Part shown: positions 50,485 through 63,310 of the stretch, one piece after another
Layout: the number at the start of each line of letters is the position of its first letter
Numbering within the stretch: the first letter of the stretch is position 1
Translations under genes and position numbers: made by a program
From: Megaleporinus macrocephalus
Lineage: Eukaryota; Chordata; Actinopteri; Characiformes; Anostomidae
Direction of reading: 5' to 3'
Length of the DNA stretch: 64,000 nucleotides
Assembly (NCBI GenBank): GCA_021613375.1
Contig: CM038716.1
Location: 18,793,524 to 18,857,523 of the forward strand
The notes under the pieces: model-generated
Databases searched by the model: none
What the model was told of the DNA's origin: nothing
What the model saw: only the letters and a program-made list of their open reading frames with translations

Positions 50485-52091
50485 ATCAATATCCAGTAAT
50501 TTACATGTATGTATCTGCCAATGCTGTAACCGATGCTGATATATAAACAAAGCGTGAAAATATAGATCCACCTGGATTTGCATTTTAGAGAAGTATAACA
50601 TTTATTTCTATTGGGTTACAAGTGCACAGTAGCCCAGCATCAACTAAACATTCTGCTTTTTTGCAGTGCAACTTTAAATACATATTCAAGCTCCAGTCAG
50701 AAATATCAGTCAAATTGCAGTTAGACATCTGTCTGATGCTGAAATGATTTAAACATCACTGTCCACCATTAATGACCCTTTATTGAATGTTGTGTTTGAC
50801 TGTTTCTGAAGAACATTGGAGATTTGGAAAGGCAGATGCAAAACCAAAGCCAGAGCTCAACTCCCACTACACTGACCCTCCACACCATTAACACAGTGGA
50901 TATATTGCACCAACCATAAATCACACTTCGCAATACGCGCATCATTACTCATCAGCTATGCTGCTGTCCAGCTTTAACATCTTCGAGGTACTAAAAAGCA
51001 AATGGGCAGAAACAGAAGTGCACAGACGTTCCACCCGAAGGCACAATTCCCAACTTTGACAAAAATAATAATAATGTTAACATGATAAACGTCACTGCCT
51101 CCCGCTCACACGTACTATGTAAGATTTATAGCAACATTATGTGCTACAAAAGCCACCTAAAACCCCCCCAAATACCAGGCGCTTCAGAGGAAGCCTTCCC
51201 TTTCTAATGGCTAATGATCTAAGTCCATCCTCCCTCATTAAAGAAGACAGATGAAGAGGATGGTGCTAGGTGTGCAGAGTCAGCAGAGCCCATCTACAGA
51301 AAATGTGGAGTAGTGCAATGCGAAAGAGCAATAGGGCTAATAGTGAAGACCCAGACACACAGATAAAGCAAATTCTATCTACTCTCCACCATTAGCTGTG
51401 ATATATACACCTCAGTCTGTATATTCAAGTAGAGCAGAATATATAGAATCATTTAGGAAACAATTTACCAGGAAAGGAGATAAGAAAAGTTGAATAATAT
51501 TGACTATATACCACAAATGCAGGAGGTGGGAAAACAGCACATTAGCTCTGCAACAAGTATTCCATAATAATTAATGAATTCGATAATTAATACTTTCGAA
51601 AATGGAAGTCACTCGAACAAGTGTCACATAATAAATTTAGGACTTCTGTGGAGAATCAAATGATTGTTAATCACACAAAATACTAGCTTGTCACAAGGAG
51701 CACACAGTTGCTAGCTCTGCACACCAGAGTCCAAAGAGTGTGATTTGGTGCAGTTTACAACACTCTTGCAATTTGAACCAATAGTAGCTCTAAAAATAAG
51801 TTTCCCACTGCTCCAAATTGCTAGCTATCCCGTTTTCAGTTGCATTTATTACAGAGAATAAATGAGAGCGTGCAGGCTAGCTGGCCGTCCAGAGCTGCAG
51901 GGAAATGATCCAGACTGTGTTAAAGCTGTTAAAGTTTAGTACAAGCTCTGGTATAAAGTGTTCTTCAGCAGCTTAACATCCTTGATCAGTCCGCTGTTCA
52001 CGGACAAGAGCTGACCAAAGCTCTCATTTTTAAGGGTGCTTTTAAGAGGATGTTTTCTTCGCTCTCCTGCACCGCTACACACTGATGTTCA

Positions 52092-52462
52092 AACTAGGAC
52101 TGTGACAAGAACCTGTCGATATGAGCTGCATCCCGATACAGGAGTTACGATTCAATATATTGCAATACACTGTGATACTGCAGTAATAAGCAAGGCGAGA
52201 TTGTGGTTTTAAACTAAATTTTAAGAAAACTGTCATCGTATAACAGTCAGCTAGGCTTGATAATGCTAACATTAGCTGTGTGGTATTTGTTTGCATTACA
52301 GTTAAAAGAGTCTAATAGCTAAAGATGGATTCCAGTACTGCTATCTAGCAGTCAACCAATATTACTATCTGCTACCAACATGTGCATGTTAAATATTCAT
52401 TTAAAATCAATACTGTATTTTTTGTTTTTTATATTCCAATACTCTTTTTTTTACACCCCTAG
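52092..52462. mobile_element. Decayed hAT-like MITE related to 32139-32496
   Basis: The left end ACTAGGACTGTGAC and right end TTTACACCCCTAGT are imperfect inverted repeats. The interior has CCCGATACAGGAG, TGCAATACACTGTGATACTG, and the inner region is otherwise diverged. Family relation is inferred from the ends and the GATAC words. Confidence 0.5.
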
Positions 52463-53109
52463 TAATAGACACAGCAATGTTCATCAGGATTGGCAGATTT
52501 GGCAGGATTTGGTATGTTAAGGCAATTTGTTATGAAAATAATCCAATAATACTCAATCAAAAAATGGTATTGGCCAAAAAGTTATTTACTCATAATGCAA
52601 GTTAATGTTTAGATATTTTCCAAGTAAATTTGGAGCACTTGTAGCAGTCCGCTCATCAAGATGAATTCAGTTTTTTAAAGAAACTGTATGTTGTTTGTAA
52701 CAAAATATTTCAGAACATATTTTTTCCTTCTCCAATTCAGTCATTGCCAATTCCACCCACTATTCAAATCTCCTCTTCCACACAATGCTAAAGTTGTGAG
52801 AAAGTGAAATCTAGCCACAGTACAGTATATCTGAGCATGTCAGTACACATTAGAAAGTGAGTCAATTATAATTTATCATGAACTAATTCTATCTAGTTTA
52901 ATAACACACCATGACTATCAAGATTGTATCAACTAATTCAATTCAACCGCTCCTTGATGGCACTATAGAGAAACTAGAACTTAAAAACAAGTCAAGCCAA
53001 CATAAGCAGCACATTCCGACTACGACTACGGCATTTTTTCCATATCACACTCCCAACATTTATCTCATTCTTGTCTTTAACTATGTGAAAGATGACTTGA
53101 TTGTGTCTG

Positions 53110-53350
53110 TGGCTATGTGTTCGGCTCTGACAGGCGCAGTAATGGAGCGCCATATGGGAGGGAGCTTTGAGCACGATGCATTCTGACAGTTCTTTGTTTC
53201 ATAATCCATAAACTCCACACAGGCTGCCGCCTTCTCACAGGCACTGGAGCAACAAGTCCAATTTCACCCTTCTCCTCTGCAAAGGCTAATGTGATTACAC
53301 TAGCATCAAAACAATTTGGGCCTTAATTACAGAAGACACATCAAGGCGAG
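53110..53350. promoter_or_regulatory. Candidate conserved non-coding element
   Basis: Repeat-free, with AAGGCTAATGTGATTACACTAG-like and GGGCCTTAATTACAGAAG motifs and a CGCAGTAATGGAGCGCCATATGG block. Composition call only. Confidence 0.25.
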
Positions 53351-53987
53351 AGCCATGATAGGAATTTCTCAAAGGAAGCAATTGGCATGACAAATTAAGA
53401 GAGGGTGAAAAAAAAAAAATCATTTTTGATAACATGGTGTTTGTTGCGTAAATGCCATTGGTGGCAGCCAAGGCTAGGACTGCAGGACCTCCTACGCTTA
53501 CATTTAACCGTCACAGAGAAAGAACATAAAAATAAATCTATCTTTATATTTTTATGTCAGCGTCTCACTTGTAATCATTTACTAACAATAAATCCTTCAG
53601 GTTTCAGGTAGTGCCAGGTCTGTTGAGCTATGCGCAGGGGAATGAAGGGGGGGGTTTAAGTTCAGCAAGTGTGTTGCTAACTTTTTCTTGGTAAGTTAAA
53701 TTGTTTTGTTTTGTCTTAACTAATCCCCAGCAGTGTAAACAACTATAAAAGTGACAGCATCACCTTAATCTGCTACTGAATAATGCATCCGGATCTTTTC
53801 ACCTCATCTCTTTTAGCCCTCACACGGGCCACCAGTGCTCAATCATTATGTCTAATTAGCCTTTCCAAACTGTCTCAACAACTGTCAACTTTTTAACACC
53901 TAAACCAATAGATCTCATTATCGGACTTCTCCACTATCTGCCTTTTACAAACTGCTAGATGCTGAAGTAGTTGCCCTTGAGAAAGGT

Positions 53988-54190
<203 letters not shown>

Positions 54191-54589
54191 ATAGAGATAG
54201 AAACCATAATAGTGAAACCATTTCAGTAAAAATAGAGTCATTTAGTACCGACTGACCTTCACATTGTGTGTAATTTCATGATGAATGAAAAATTGTCTTC
54301 TTCTGTAATGTTTTCATTTTGGAGATATGATATTTTCTACAAATCCCTCGTGTGTCCCTGATAAACCCGAAACCCTTCTGGTGGTCTCTCATTTGCTTTA
54401 TTTGCTCCCTTATGTAAAAAAAACTACTGTCAATGACCATCCCTTTCAATTTTTTATTTTTTTTTGCATCAAACACCTTTGTTTAAAAAAGCAGGAGAAA
54501 TTCAGTTTTGGACCTTTCAAATCGATTTCTCACGTTAACCTACTTATCAATCAAACCCTTGCCCAAGAAACACGTCCTGCTTCTTTATA

Positions 54590-55395
54590 AGCATGTGATG
54601 TGGCGCGCCCTGAGGGTGCGTTTATATCTGCAGTTTGTCTCGACCAAAACAGAAGACCCTGTATTTCTGGGTCTCTCTGGGTGGCTCAGCATTCACACTC
54701 ATGAATCTGACATCAAACCAAAAGAAACTAGTAAACAAAATTCATACGAGTAAACAATTTGTCTGGGCAGATTTTACGAGGTACATTTGGTGACTGTGTT
54801 GGAACAATGACTCCAGTTAGGCTTGCAGGATTTAACGGTGTCTTGTTTTATCTATGTCTTGTGATGTTTTAAAGTAATAAGCCACGAGAGGCTGCGCAAG
54901 GTTACCGCCGCTCTTCTGCGTTGGGAAGTGGAGCGGAAAAACACCTCGAAGGGATTATCGATTATAAAAAGTGTTGAAAACTTGGCATATTTATTATTAC
55001 ATAATACATAATTGATGTGCGCAGTCAAACGTGTGCATGCCGAGAATTCTTTATTTCATTTCTGAAACAAGAACTCTCCATCCTGTAACGTCCAGCCTGG
55101 AGCTCATGAAGAGATGATAGAACACGTCCAGGTGTCCAAACATCTTCAGAAACTCGCCTGTTGCACGTACCAACACAGGTATGTAGAGAGAAAACACAAG
55201 CTTATTTGGTCCCTTTGGTGTTCATATTTCAAACTGACTGCACCATAGTCCATCTGACCCCTCTCCATAGGGGGTCTTGATCCTCTTGTTTAGAGCACAT
55301 TTGTATTCACAAGACAGCGTTCTCCTATGTTCTTGCCATCCTATCAGAACAATCACACCAGGGTTTGTTTTTTTTTAACCAAACCTGCCAAAAGT
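54590..55395. repeat. Dispersed fish repeat, related to 25000-25740
   Basis: Shares ACAATCACACCAGGGTTTG with the other site, and the left part (GCGCCCTGAGGGTGCGTTTA, TCTGCAGTTTG) has the look of an element end. Boundaries uncertain. Confidence 0.38.
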
Positions 55396-56383
55396 CTTAT
55401 AGTCACGTTGCTTATAATGTTACAAACAATTCCACATTATTGTAATGCATGCAGCATACATCCGTTTTAACCTGCTTCAGTGTTCCTGAGTGAGATGCTG
55501 AGCTGAATTACTGTACACAATGTAGACGCTACATTTATGCTCGAGGCTGTGCAGTCGGTTGTTTGTTTAGGGTGGAAGGCGAGTAAAATGAGCGAAAAAC
55601 AAAAATGATTTAATGCATTTATAAGCGTCATTTTGAAAACATCAGCAATTGCAGTGAAGCTTGTGTGTGTGTGTATGTTTGCAGTCCGGCTCTGCTGACT
55701 TTCACACCTACAACTCCACTTGTGTGTGTTCAGGGATCTATTCTGTCCAAGCTTGCGTATGTAGGTCACCTAGCAGCACTGGGCCATCAATTTTACTGTC
55801 CTACTTAAATAGACACGCACAGTTCGCTTGAAAAAGTGGGAATTTTTCACTCAAAGCACCAACAGAAGCCTCCCACACCCCTGCTTCCCTGCATCTACCC
55901 AGTACTTCATCGTCTACGCTGGCGCACTGTGGCAACACGATTTGAAAAGCAAAAGTGAAAAATAAAACAAGAACCAAATAATCTATACACGAAGAACTGA
56001 GTTCTTGTGATAAGGGACGCTATGCATAGACAAATCCAATTTAGAGTGCTCACAAATAAAAAAGAATGCAGGCTCTGATCTTATCTACGGGAAAGCCACT
56101 TAGAGTAGCCTAAATTTGCCTGCCCTTGGTGAGTTGAAAGTTCCTGTTTCATTAATCTGTAGCACACAAAGCTAGTAGCACAAACGAACATGCATCTGGT
56201 AGAACTGATAGAGCCCAGTTGTATTGGAATAACTTTAAAGAACCACCAGAAATACATTCCACAAGGCTGCAGCAAACCAGGCATGGCAAATAAATGAGGT
56301 TAAGTTCTAAAGACTTATTTTCAATTGACTTTATGGCTGATCTCTTATCAATATGCAGAGGGAAATATGAAAATATATGACCT

Positions 56384-56412
56384 ACACACACACACACACA
56401 CACACCCACACA

Positions 56413-56471
<59 letters not shown>
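56384..56471. repeat. (CA)n microsatellite with CCCA interruptions
   Basis: CA array of 88 bp with two CC interruptions near its left end. Confidence 0.96.
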
Positions 56472-56473
<2 letters not shown>

Positions 56474-56759
56474 ATATAAACATGAGTGGTTTAGTTCCAG
56501 TTGCTTGTTTCCAAATATTTAATGAGTTATTTATTATGGATCCTAAAGGGCGCACAATGGATTTTTGCTTGAGACCTAAAAAAGAGTCTAAAAGAGTCTT
56601 AAATCTGTATGGTGCAGCCATAGCTTCTCAATAGCATGTCAGACGATAGACCCAGAGACATCTAGCCATGTCAGACCAAATGATCTCAGAGGACGGCAGT
56701 TTCAAGTAATAAAGAACAAAGTTGTTGAAGAAGAGAAAATCTAATTAAAATAAATCTTG

Positions 56760-56905
56760 AAGTAAAGATGAATAAATGAAGGAACCTGCTAATTAATTAA
56801 CAAATGAATACATGAATGCAATAATCACTAAATGAACAAAATAATTAATCAATTAATTAATAAATGAACATGAATGAATAGATGAGTAAATGAATGAAAT
56901 AACAT
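56760..56905. repeat. Degenerate (AATG/AATA)n low-complexity tract
   Basis: Irregular AATGAA, AATTAATT and AATAAATG words. A similar tract is at 57990-58145, on the other side of the hAT-like repeat at 56905-57970. Confidence 0.8.
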
Positions 56906-57970
56906 TTTTAGTATCTGTATTTCACTTTTCAACATTAGTTTTGGCTACTAATGACTTTTACTCCGCTAGATTTAAAAGACCAATATAGTACTTTGACTTC
57001 GCTACATTTCTTATTACTTTCAAGCCCTGCTTTGAAGTCAGCCGACCAATCTTCTTTTTTAAAATGTGATTAAACATATTGTGTTCATCACTGGAGTGAA
57101 ACAAACACAGTAAACTAGTCCTACTCCGCCAGTCAAGTTCAAAGTGCTGTGCTGCATTTTTTGAACAGCTGAACTTGACAGTTGTATTTATGAGTAGTAC
57201 TACAGTAGATATGATAAAGGTAAAGATAATGGTTACTCACCAATGACCATGTTTTTGATAAACATAAACAAACAATCATCAATGCCTTTAAAAATCTGCC
57301 ACGTAACCTGAGAAAGCATTTGAATTTTATTAGAATTTTAATTAAACATTTTAAATGCTATGATTAGGTATATTAAATGTATATGTATGGATTTGCCCTT
57401 TTAGTAGCAGTATGGGGGCCGATATTATAACTCGACTGGTTTTTAAAATAGCTGTTTCCAGCACATGTTTACGCACTGCATCTGTCTGTTATGTAGGTGG
57501 CTGTGATGTAGCGGTCCCTGCACACTTATACAGTCAATTGTGACAGTGTATTTAAGTAATATGTTTGTGAATGAGTGAGGAATCTGGTGACAGAGACCAC
57601 AACCGCTACTGTTGCGTCTGATGCATATCGTAACACCAGATTCTGTGTTAATCCACCGCTGATGCACACTAGTATTTAGCAAAAATACAGAGTTAAAGTT
57701 ACCGAGTAAAGTCACATTGTAAATAAACACAGTACTATTAGTAACATCATGTGAAGGCAGTCCTTTTAGGTATTTCAGAGCTATTAGGTTCTGTAAATGC
57801 AGGGTGGCAACAATACAACTGCACATAAACATACTTTACACATAAGTATTTTTTAAAAGCGAGTACTCCAGTACTTCAACTCAAGTAAATCATTTACTCA
57901 ACAATTTCTACTTGTGTTAGAGATTTATTTGACCCAGGGGCATCTATACTTTTACCCCAGTGGAGTTGGG
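56905..57970. mobile_element. hAT-like repeat with inverted ends
   Basis: The left part reads TTTTTAGTATCTGTATTTCA, TGACTTTTACTCCGCTAG and GACTTCGCTACATTTCTTA. The right part carries the complementary style (GAGTACTCCAGTACTTCAAC, TCAAGTAAAT, CTTTTACCCCAGTGG). This is the ACTTTTACTCC/TACTCAAGTA repeat type common in teleosts, as at 3187-3712. The middle is unrelated and may be an additional insertion. Confidence 0.45.
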
Positions 57971-57989
57971 TACTTTGTCCATATTTGTA

Positions 57990-58145
57990 AAAGAATGAAG
58001 AATAAGTAAATGAATGCACAAACAGGTAAATTAATCAGTGAATGAATGAACAAATGAATCAAAAAATGAAGAGTGAATTCACACATTAATTAACATATGA
58101 ATGAAATAAGGGCTGAATGAATGAACAAATGAAACAAATGAAAGA
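57990..58145. repeat. Degenerate (AATG)n low-complexity tract
   Basis: Irregular GAATGAAC and AAATGAATC words, like the tract at 56760-56905. Confidence 0.8.
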
Positions 58146-58425
58146 CTGGTTTTACATTTCTAAAGGAAATAATATGCCACCTCCAAATAAGAAAAAGCAA
58201 GTGTAAAATGAAATAAATCTACTTCATCGTTGCACAAACTCATTAGCTTGAAAGTATCAATCAAGGTAATAACTTTGCTTTCAAGGAAAGTTCACTTTTA
58301 CATCCACAGTGTAGTCTTCCTGTGGGTAATCATACACTACATTAACTGCATAATGTTAACACATGGCTGAAAGATCATGACAGATTAAAATCAAGTGATT
58401 CGCCATGTTTATGGATAGAGAGAAA

Positions 58426-58431
<6 letters not shown>

Positions 58432-58491
<60 letters not shown>
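58432..58491. repeat. (AG)n microsatellite, 60 bp, with GGGA interruptions
   Basis: AG array with two GGG interruptions and one AAA. CU-rich in the msi2 transcript. Confidence 0.96.
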
Positions 58492-58630
58492 TCATATCAT
58501 CTTTGTAATTCATCTTTACACTAATAGAATGTAATTGAGCCACTCTCTATGACTCTGCCCAGATTTTTAATGTTTGTGCACATATGGTACATTCAGAGAT
58601 CAACGATTAACTCTTCCCTAATTAACAACA

Positions 58631-58634
<4 letters not shown>

Positions 58635-58676
<42 letters not shown>
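58635..58676. repeat. (CA)21 microsatellite
   Basis: An uninterrupted CA array of 42 bp. Confidence 0.97.
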
Positions 58677-58679
<3 letters not shown>

Positions 58680-60809
58680 GGTGTAGTCAGTTTTCCTGCG
58701 TCATTCTGTCTATTGCATCCACGCGCACACCCAACATATGTTTCAGATTTATGCCTATCTCCATCAAAACAAATAAGGCAATATGCGCATATGCCACTGA
58801 TATATTACATAGCAAAACAAATCTCCCCAGCAGAGGTGTCTGTATTTTCACAGCTGAAGCTTCGCAACTAAGAGAAACACGATACGCGTTTACCGATCTC
58901 TATCACTACTAAGCAGAGACCGGCCTCGTTTTAACATGAGCTCTATTGCAGTGGAGGACTGTTACATGCCACAGGGCTATTACTGGTATGCATCAGGCCA
59001 GGTGTAACATCATCATTTACATGCACACAGGCCATAACTGTGATCCACGCTATAAAAACAGATGGTTTTAATTGTTTATTTTTGTGACTGTGTCATGATG
59101 AAGCAATAATGAGTGTTTCAGCCTGAGCAATACAGCCAATCAGAAAAGAGTTCATTTGCATGCATCAGATTAAAAGGTGTAGTAAAAAAATCAGATCAGT
59201 TCTAAAGACAGGTTGGAAAATGGAAGGAACTATGACAATTATTACAGAATCACATATACCATGAGTGGACTCCGGAGAACAATACAGTACAATATGGTAA
59301 AAGGTGGACAAGTTAGCGCCTTGGCTAAGCGCACCTGCACAGTGGCATCAAGTGCATCAGTTAGAAGCTGTTTTTTGATACAGTATACCTTCACTTACAC
59401 ACACACACTCTCTGTTTTAACATCAAAAAGAAAGCCTTTCTCGACCACCTCTGATTTTGTACAAGGCATGAGCTGACAATCATTTACTGTTAAGTGAGAT
59501 TTCATATTTTCCCCTTGTTTTGATTTATAATTTCATTCACACTGAAAAACAATAGTGAATTTAAATTTTACTTACACAGCATAACAATACTATTATTTCA
59601 ATTAATTAAGAGCAAATGTTTCTTAGGTAGTGGTTCATTCAGTAAGCTTTCTTTTTTTCTAAACATATAAAACAGTTTTTTACTGTTGTATAGTTCTTGC
59701 ATTATGAGTTGATAATGAGTTGATTCCTGTATCTACAGCGTTAACGCAGATTCACTGAAGCCATCTATGCACGGAGCTGTAGTATACTTGTTAACCACTA
59801 AGCATGTGTGTATATAGTGTCTGTGAGATTACTATTATTACCTTTTGTTTTTATGAAGGCTGAAAAAACTGTTCACTACTGTTCAGGTCAAGATTCCCTT
59901 CGACATGGAAATGCCTTTGCTGACTATTATTTTCTGATTTTGAACAACAATGGCCACATGACAATGACAAGGCCTGATCTAATATTGGAAGATATTTCAG
60001 TTTATCCGTTACACAAAACCTTTGTATTTGTATTATTTCTATTATCGCAACACACACAGATAACAAGTCATACATGCAGTGGTTATACATCATACACCCA
60101 AGTGTTCTGTCAGGAGCTGCAGTACAACTTCTAGTTTCTTATATTCTGTTTGTTGGTAAAGGCACATTCATCAAAAAGTAAAGAGATGAGTTAAGTGGGA
60201 AGAGAGTGGAGGGAAAAGCCGATCTGTTGGGGTCAGCTGTTAGCCAAGCACAGAGACTAGACAGCTTTCTGTGCACACTGTGCCTAGGATGCCCCTTGCT
60301 CGGACACCTGCTTCAGGATAATGCCATAGCCTTGGGCTGAGTTGTCAGCTAATAATGAGGGTGTGAACGGCGTGTTATACTAACCAAATTCCAGCAGCTT
60401 CTGAAAACGCCATACATAAAAAAGTTTAAGACCCAGATGTATGAGATTAATCATTTTTGGACATAAAACACCATTGAGTACTGTTATGGCCAGGCTTAAA
60501 GAGCCAACTCTGTACATGCACTCACCGTAATCTTTTTTTAGGATGAAAAAGCAAAACACAATATAAATAGTTGATTTATCTTATTATTTCATCCATTAAC
60601 TTGATCATATTCTTATTACAAGTAAAGGGACATCCTAAAACCCAGTGTATGGTGCCTTTGCTGATCAAACAGGTTTGCTTAAATGTCCAAAATGGCTTAT
60701 ATACAGTGTTCTTGAGCCAAAGTTTAAAATAAAATGTACTGCAGTCTCTATTATCACAGTCAGAACACTTAATAGAGGTGGAGAAAAGTCAGTAACCTGG
60801 TGAATGCAG

Positions 60810-61060
60810 TGGGAGGTCAAAGGCCATGAGGGAAGGGCTTCCCCATCAGCATAAGTTGCATATGCGTTGCATTCTGTTCACGGCCTCCTGAGCACACTTT
60901 AAATTTTATTAAGTGCAGCATAATTGCTTGTATAATCAAATGTGAAAATGTACATTATAGAGCCATTCCAGCACATCTCCACTCTTTTAATCACTGCGCC
61001 TGGGACGACGCCAAGGTGAATTAGCAGAAATTAAAAGCTCCGCTGAGTGGAGCGCCTCGC
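60810..61060. promoter_or_regulatory. Candidate conserved non-coding element
   Basis: Repeat-free, with GGTCAAAGGCCATG (nuclear-receptor-like), TGCATATGCGTTGCATTC, TTAAATTTTATTAAGTGC, GCATAATTGC and GGTGAATTAGCAGAAATTAA motifs. Enhancer-like by motifs only. Confidence 0.3.
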
Positions 61061-61619
61061 GCTCGCCGCTGTCTTTCTGCTCCTTGTTGGTGTGCCGGCT
61101 TGGCCTGTGTCTTTGTGCCGGGGATTTCTCCACACACACTCAGGCATTCATACCGGTCGAGATTTAAGAGCACTGTCGCCATGAGCGCAGACGCCAAGCG
61201 AGGACTGCAGCCAGAATGCAGCATTAGGCAGAGACAGAGGAGACAGGCAGTCTTTCAGGAACATTCAGAGACAGACCAGCATTTCAGACCAGAAGATACA
61301 CAAGAAAAACGCTGAATGAGATGTAATGAGACCACCAGAAGAGAGATTAAGACATAATTTAAGCCTCCTAGCTCTCCACAGAATATACAGTCTTTTGTAG
61401 AAGTTTGGGTGGGCAGATCTAAATACAAATGCATAAGTTTGAACACCCCCCAGCCAAATTACAAGTTGTATGGATTTTGTGAATTCACTTTTTGCAGGGA
61501 ACCTTAAATATGGCATTCTTTCTGCAGATTTTTACTATAAAATTGGTGTTTATTTTCCAAACTTAAAGGTTAAAAGAAGGAAAAACATGGAAAATATACA
61601 GGAACTTCTATTATTCCTC

Positions 61620-62155
61620 CTTTGCCCTGTTCGTCAGTGGTCAGCAGCCCAACAGAGCAGGTATTATTTGGGTGGTGGATCATTCTCAACACTGCAGTGA
61701 CCCCAAGAGGATGTTGCGCTGGTATGAGTGGATCAGACACAGCAGTGCTGCTGTGTTGCTCACTCTGACCTTGTTGGTCGACCATGTAGATGTAAAGTCA
61801 GAGAGGACAGCTCATCAGGAAGCTGTTGCTCAATTGTTTTAGTTGCTGGACTGTTCTTACACCAGCAGTCATACTGAGATGTTTCAAAACTCCAACAGCA
61901 CTGCTGTGTCTGCTCCACTCGTACCAGCACAACACACACCAACACACCACCACCTCGTCAGTGTGACTGCAGTGCTCAGAATGATCCATCCCCCTTACGA
62001 TACCTTCTCTGTGGTGGTCCTGACCATTAAAGAACAAGGTATAGGTGATAAAACATAGTTTGCTAAGAAACACAGGGACGACAGTCTGTAGAACTACAAA
62101 GGGATCCTACATGGTCAGTGGAGCTGCTTAAATATCAGCAGCTGATAATAAGGTG
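61620..62155. mobile_element. Fold-back dispersed repeat common in otophysan fishes
   Basis: A left arm of about 80 bp (61674-61755; TGGATCATTCTCAACACTGC, GGTATGAGTGGATCAGACAC) pairs with a right arm (61891-61992; GTGTCTGCTCCACTCGTACC, GTGCTCAGAATGATCCA). The sequence continues with GTGGTCCTGACCATTAAAGA and TCTGTAGAACTACAAAG. I know this wording as a very abundant repeat in catfish and characin genomes. No coding capacity; class unresolved. Confidence 0.65.
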
Positions 62156-62849
62156 GTTTATCGATGTATATTTGACACAGTCGACAACTACAATCACGAA
62201 AGTCAGTAAAGGTGCTGTTAAACCTTTTTTATTTACGGTTTTTATAGCATACCAAACTGCATTACCCAAAATAATATTTAGCTCTGCAAAATTAACATTA
62301 GTAACAAAATACTCATATCAGTTAGACCCCCAATGTAAATTAAATGAAAGTACTTTATTACGTATTAATGCATACAATCATATGGACTATTGACTTCTAA
62401 GGGTAATCCAAAGCATCCAAAGGCCTTTACTTAAGACAGTTGATGCTTTTAAGTACATTTAAATAGCGATAATAGCAACAACTCAAGCAGCTGATGGAGA
62501 ATGTGCATCATAAAGATATCATTTGGATAGAAGAGAGGTTTAAGTGAATCAGAAGTGTCATGCCCCATTACATTTTACATATTAAAAATTCATAGAGAGC
62601 TATAAAACATGCAATCGTGCTATTTGTGGTCAACTGCCTAGCATCAAATTAAAAGCTAATTATAACTGCCTCTGATATAGGATAATGCAATGCGACAACA
62701 GAAAATCTAACTGCCTGTAAAACAGACCAGGTTGAAAACACTGAAGACTGAAGTTTAACACAAGCTGGAAAGTCAGCCTCTGATCAGTATTCGCAGGCGC
62801 TGTGAACCGAAGGAAGAGGAAAGGGCTAAAGGCTTGCTTTTTATTAACT

Positions 62850-63310
62850 ACATTTTTGCTCGAGGCGTTTTATCCCTCTTTAATTGCCCTTTGAGATAGG
62901 CCTGATCAATCTGATGGTCTGGCTCCCAGCTGCGAGCTACTATTAGCCAACCTTTGAAGACGCACTCCGAGGGGTCTCACAGCTGGCCCAGACGCCTCTA
63001 ATTCATCTAAAGGTTATTCAGATATACTGGACAGTGCACATCCCCTGAACTGCCTTTTCTCCTGAAGACATGTGAGGGGTTAGCACCGGGCCTCGCTGCA
63101 ATGGCTAATGATGAAGCTAAAATACAGCCAGCTGTTATCACTGTGCTGAGGTACTTAGTGGAGGTCAGAGCGAAGGAACCGACTGACAAACGCTCTCACG
63201 CGCATACACACAGTCATAAAATCAGCCCAACACGGAAGCTGCGGCCATCATAAATCACAGTGCCTAATGTCATGCTAATATAATTTATGAATTATGTAAA
63301 TATGTTATTT
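62850..63310. promoter_or_regulatory. Candidate conserved non-coding element
   Basis: About 460 bp, repeat-free, with CTTTAATTGCCCTTTGA, GCCTGATCAATCTGATGG, TACTATTAGCCAACC, GCAATGGCTAATGATG and a terminal homeodomain-rich run (CTAATGTCATGCTAATATAA, TTTATGAATTATG). One of the better enhancer candidates in the window. Confidence 0.38.

Noticed and set aside
57443..57832. 129-codon open frame on -
   Set aside because: No recognisable motif; lies inside a repeat-flanked interval (56905-57970).
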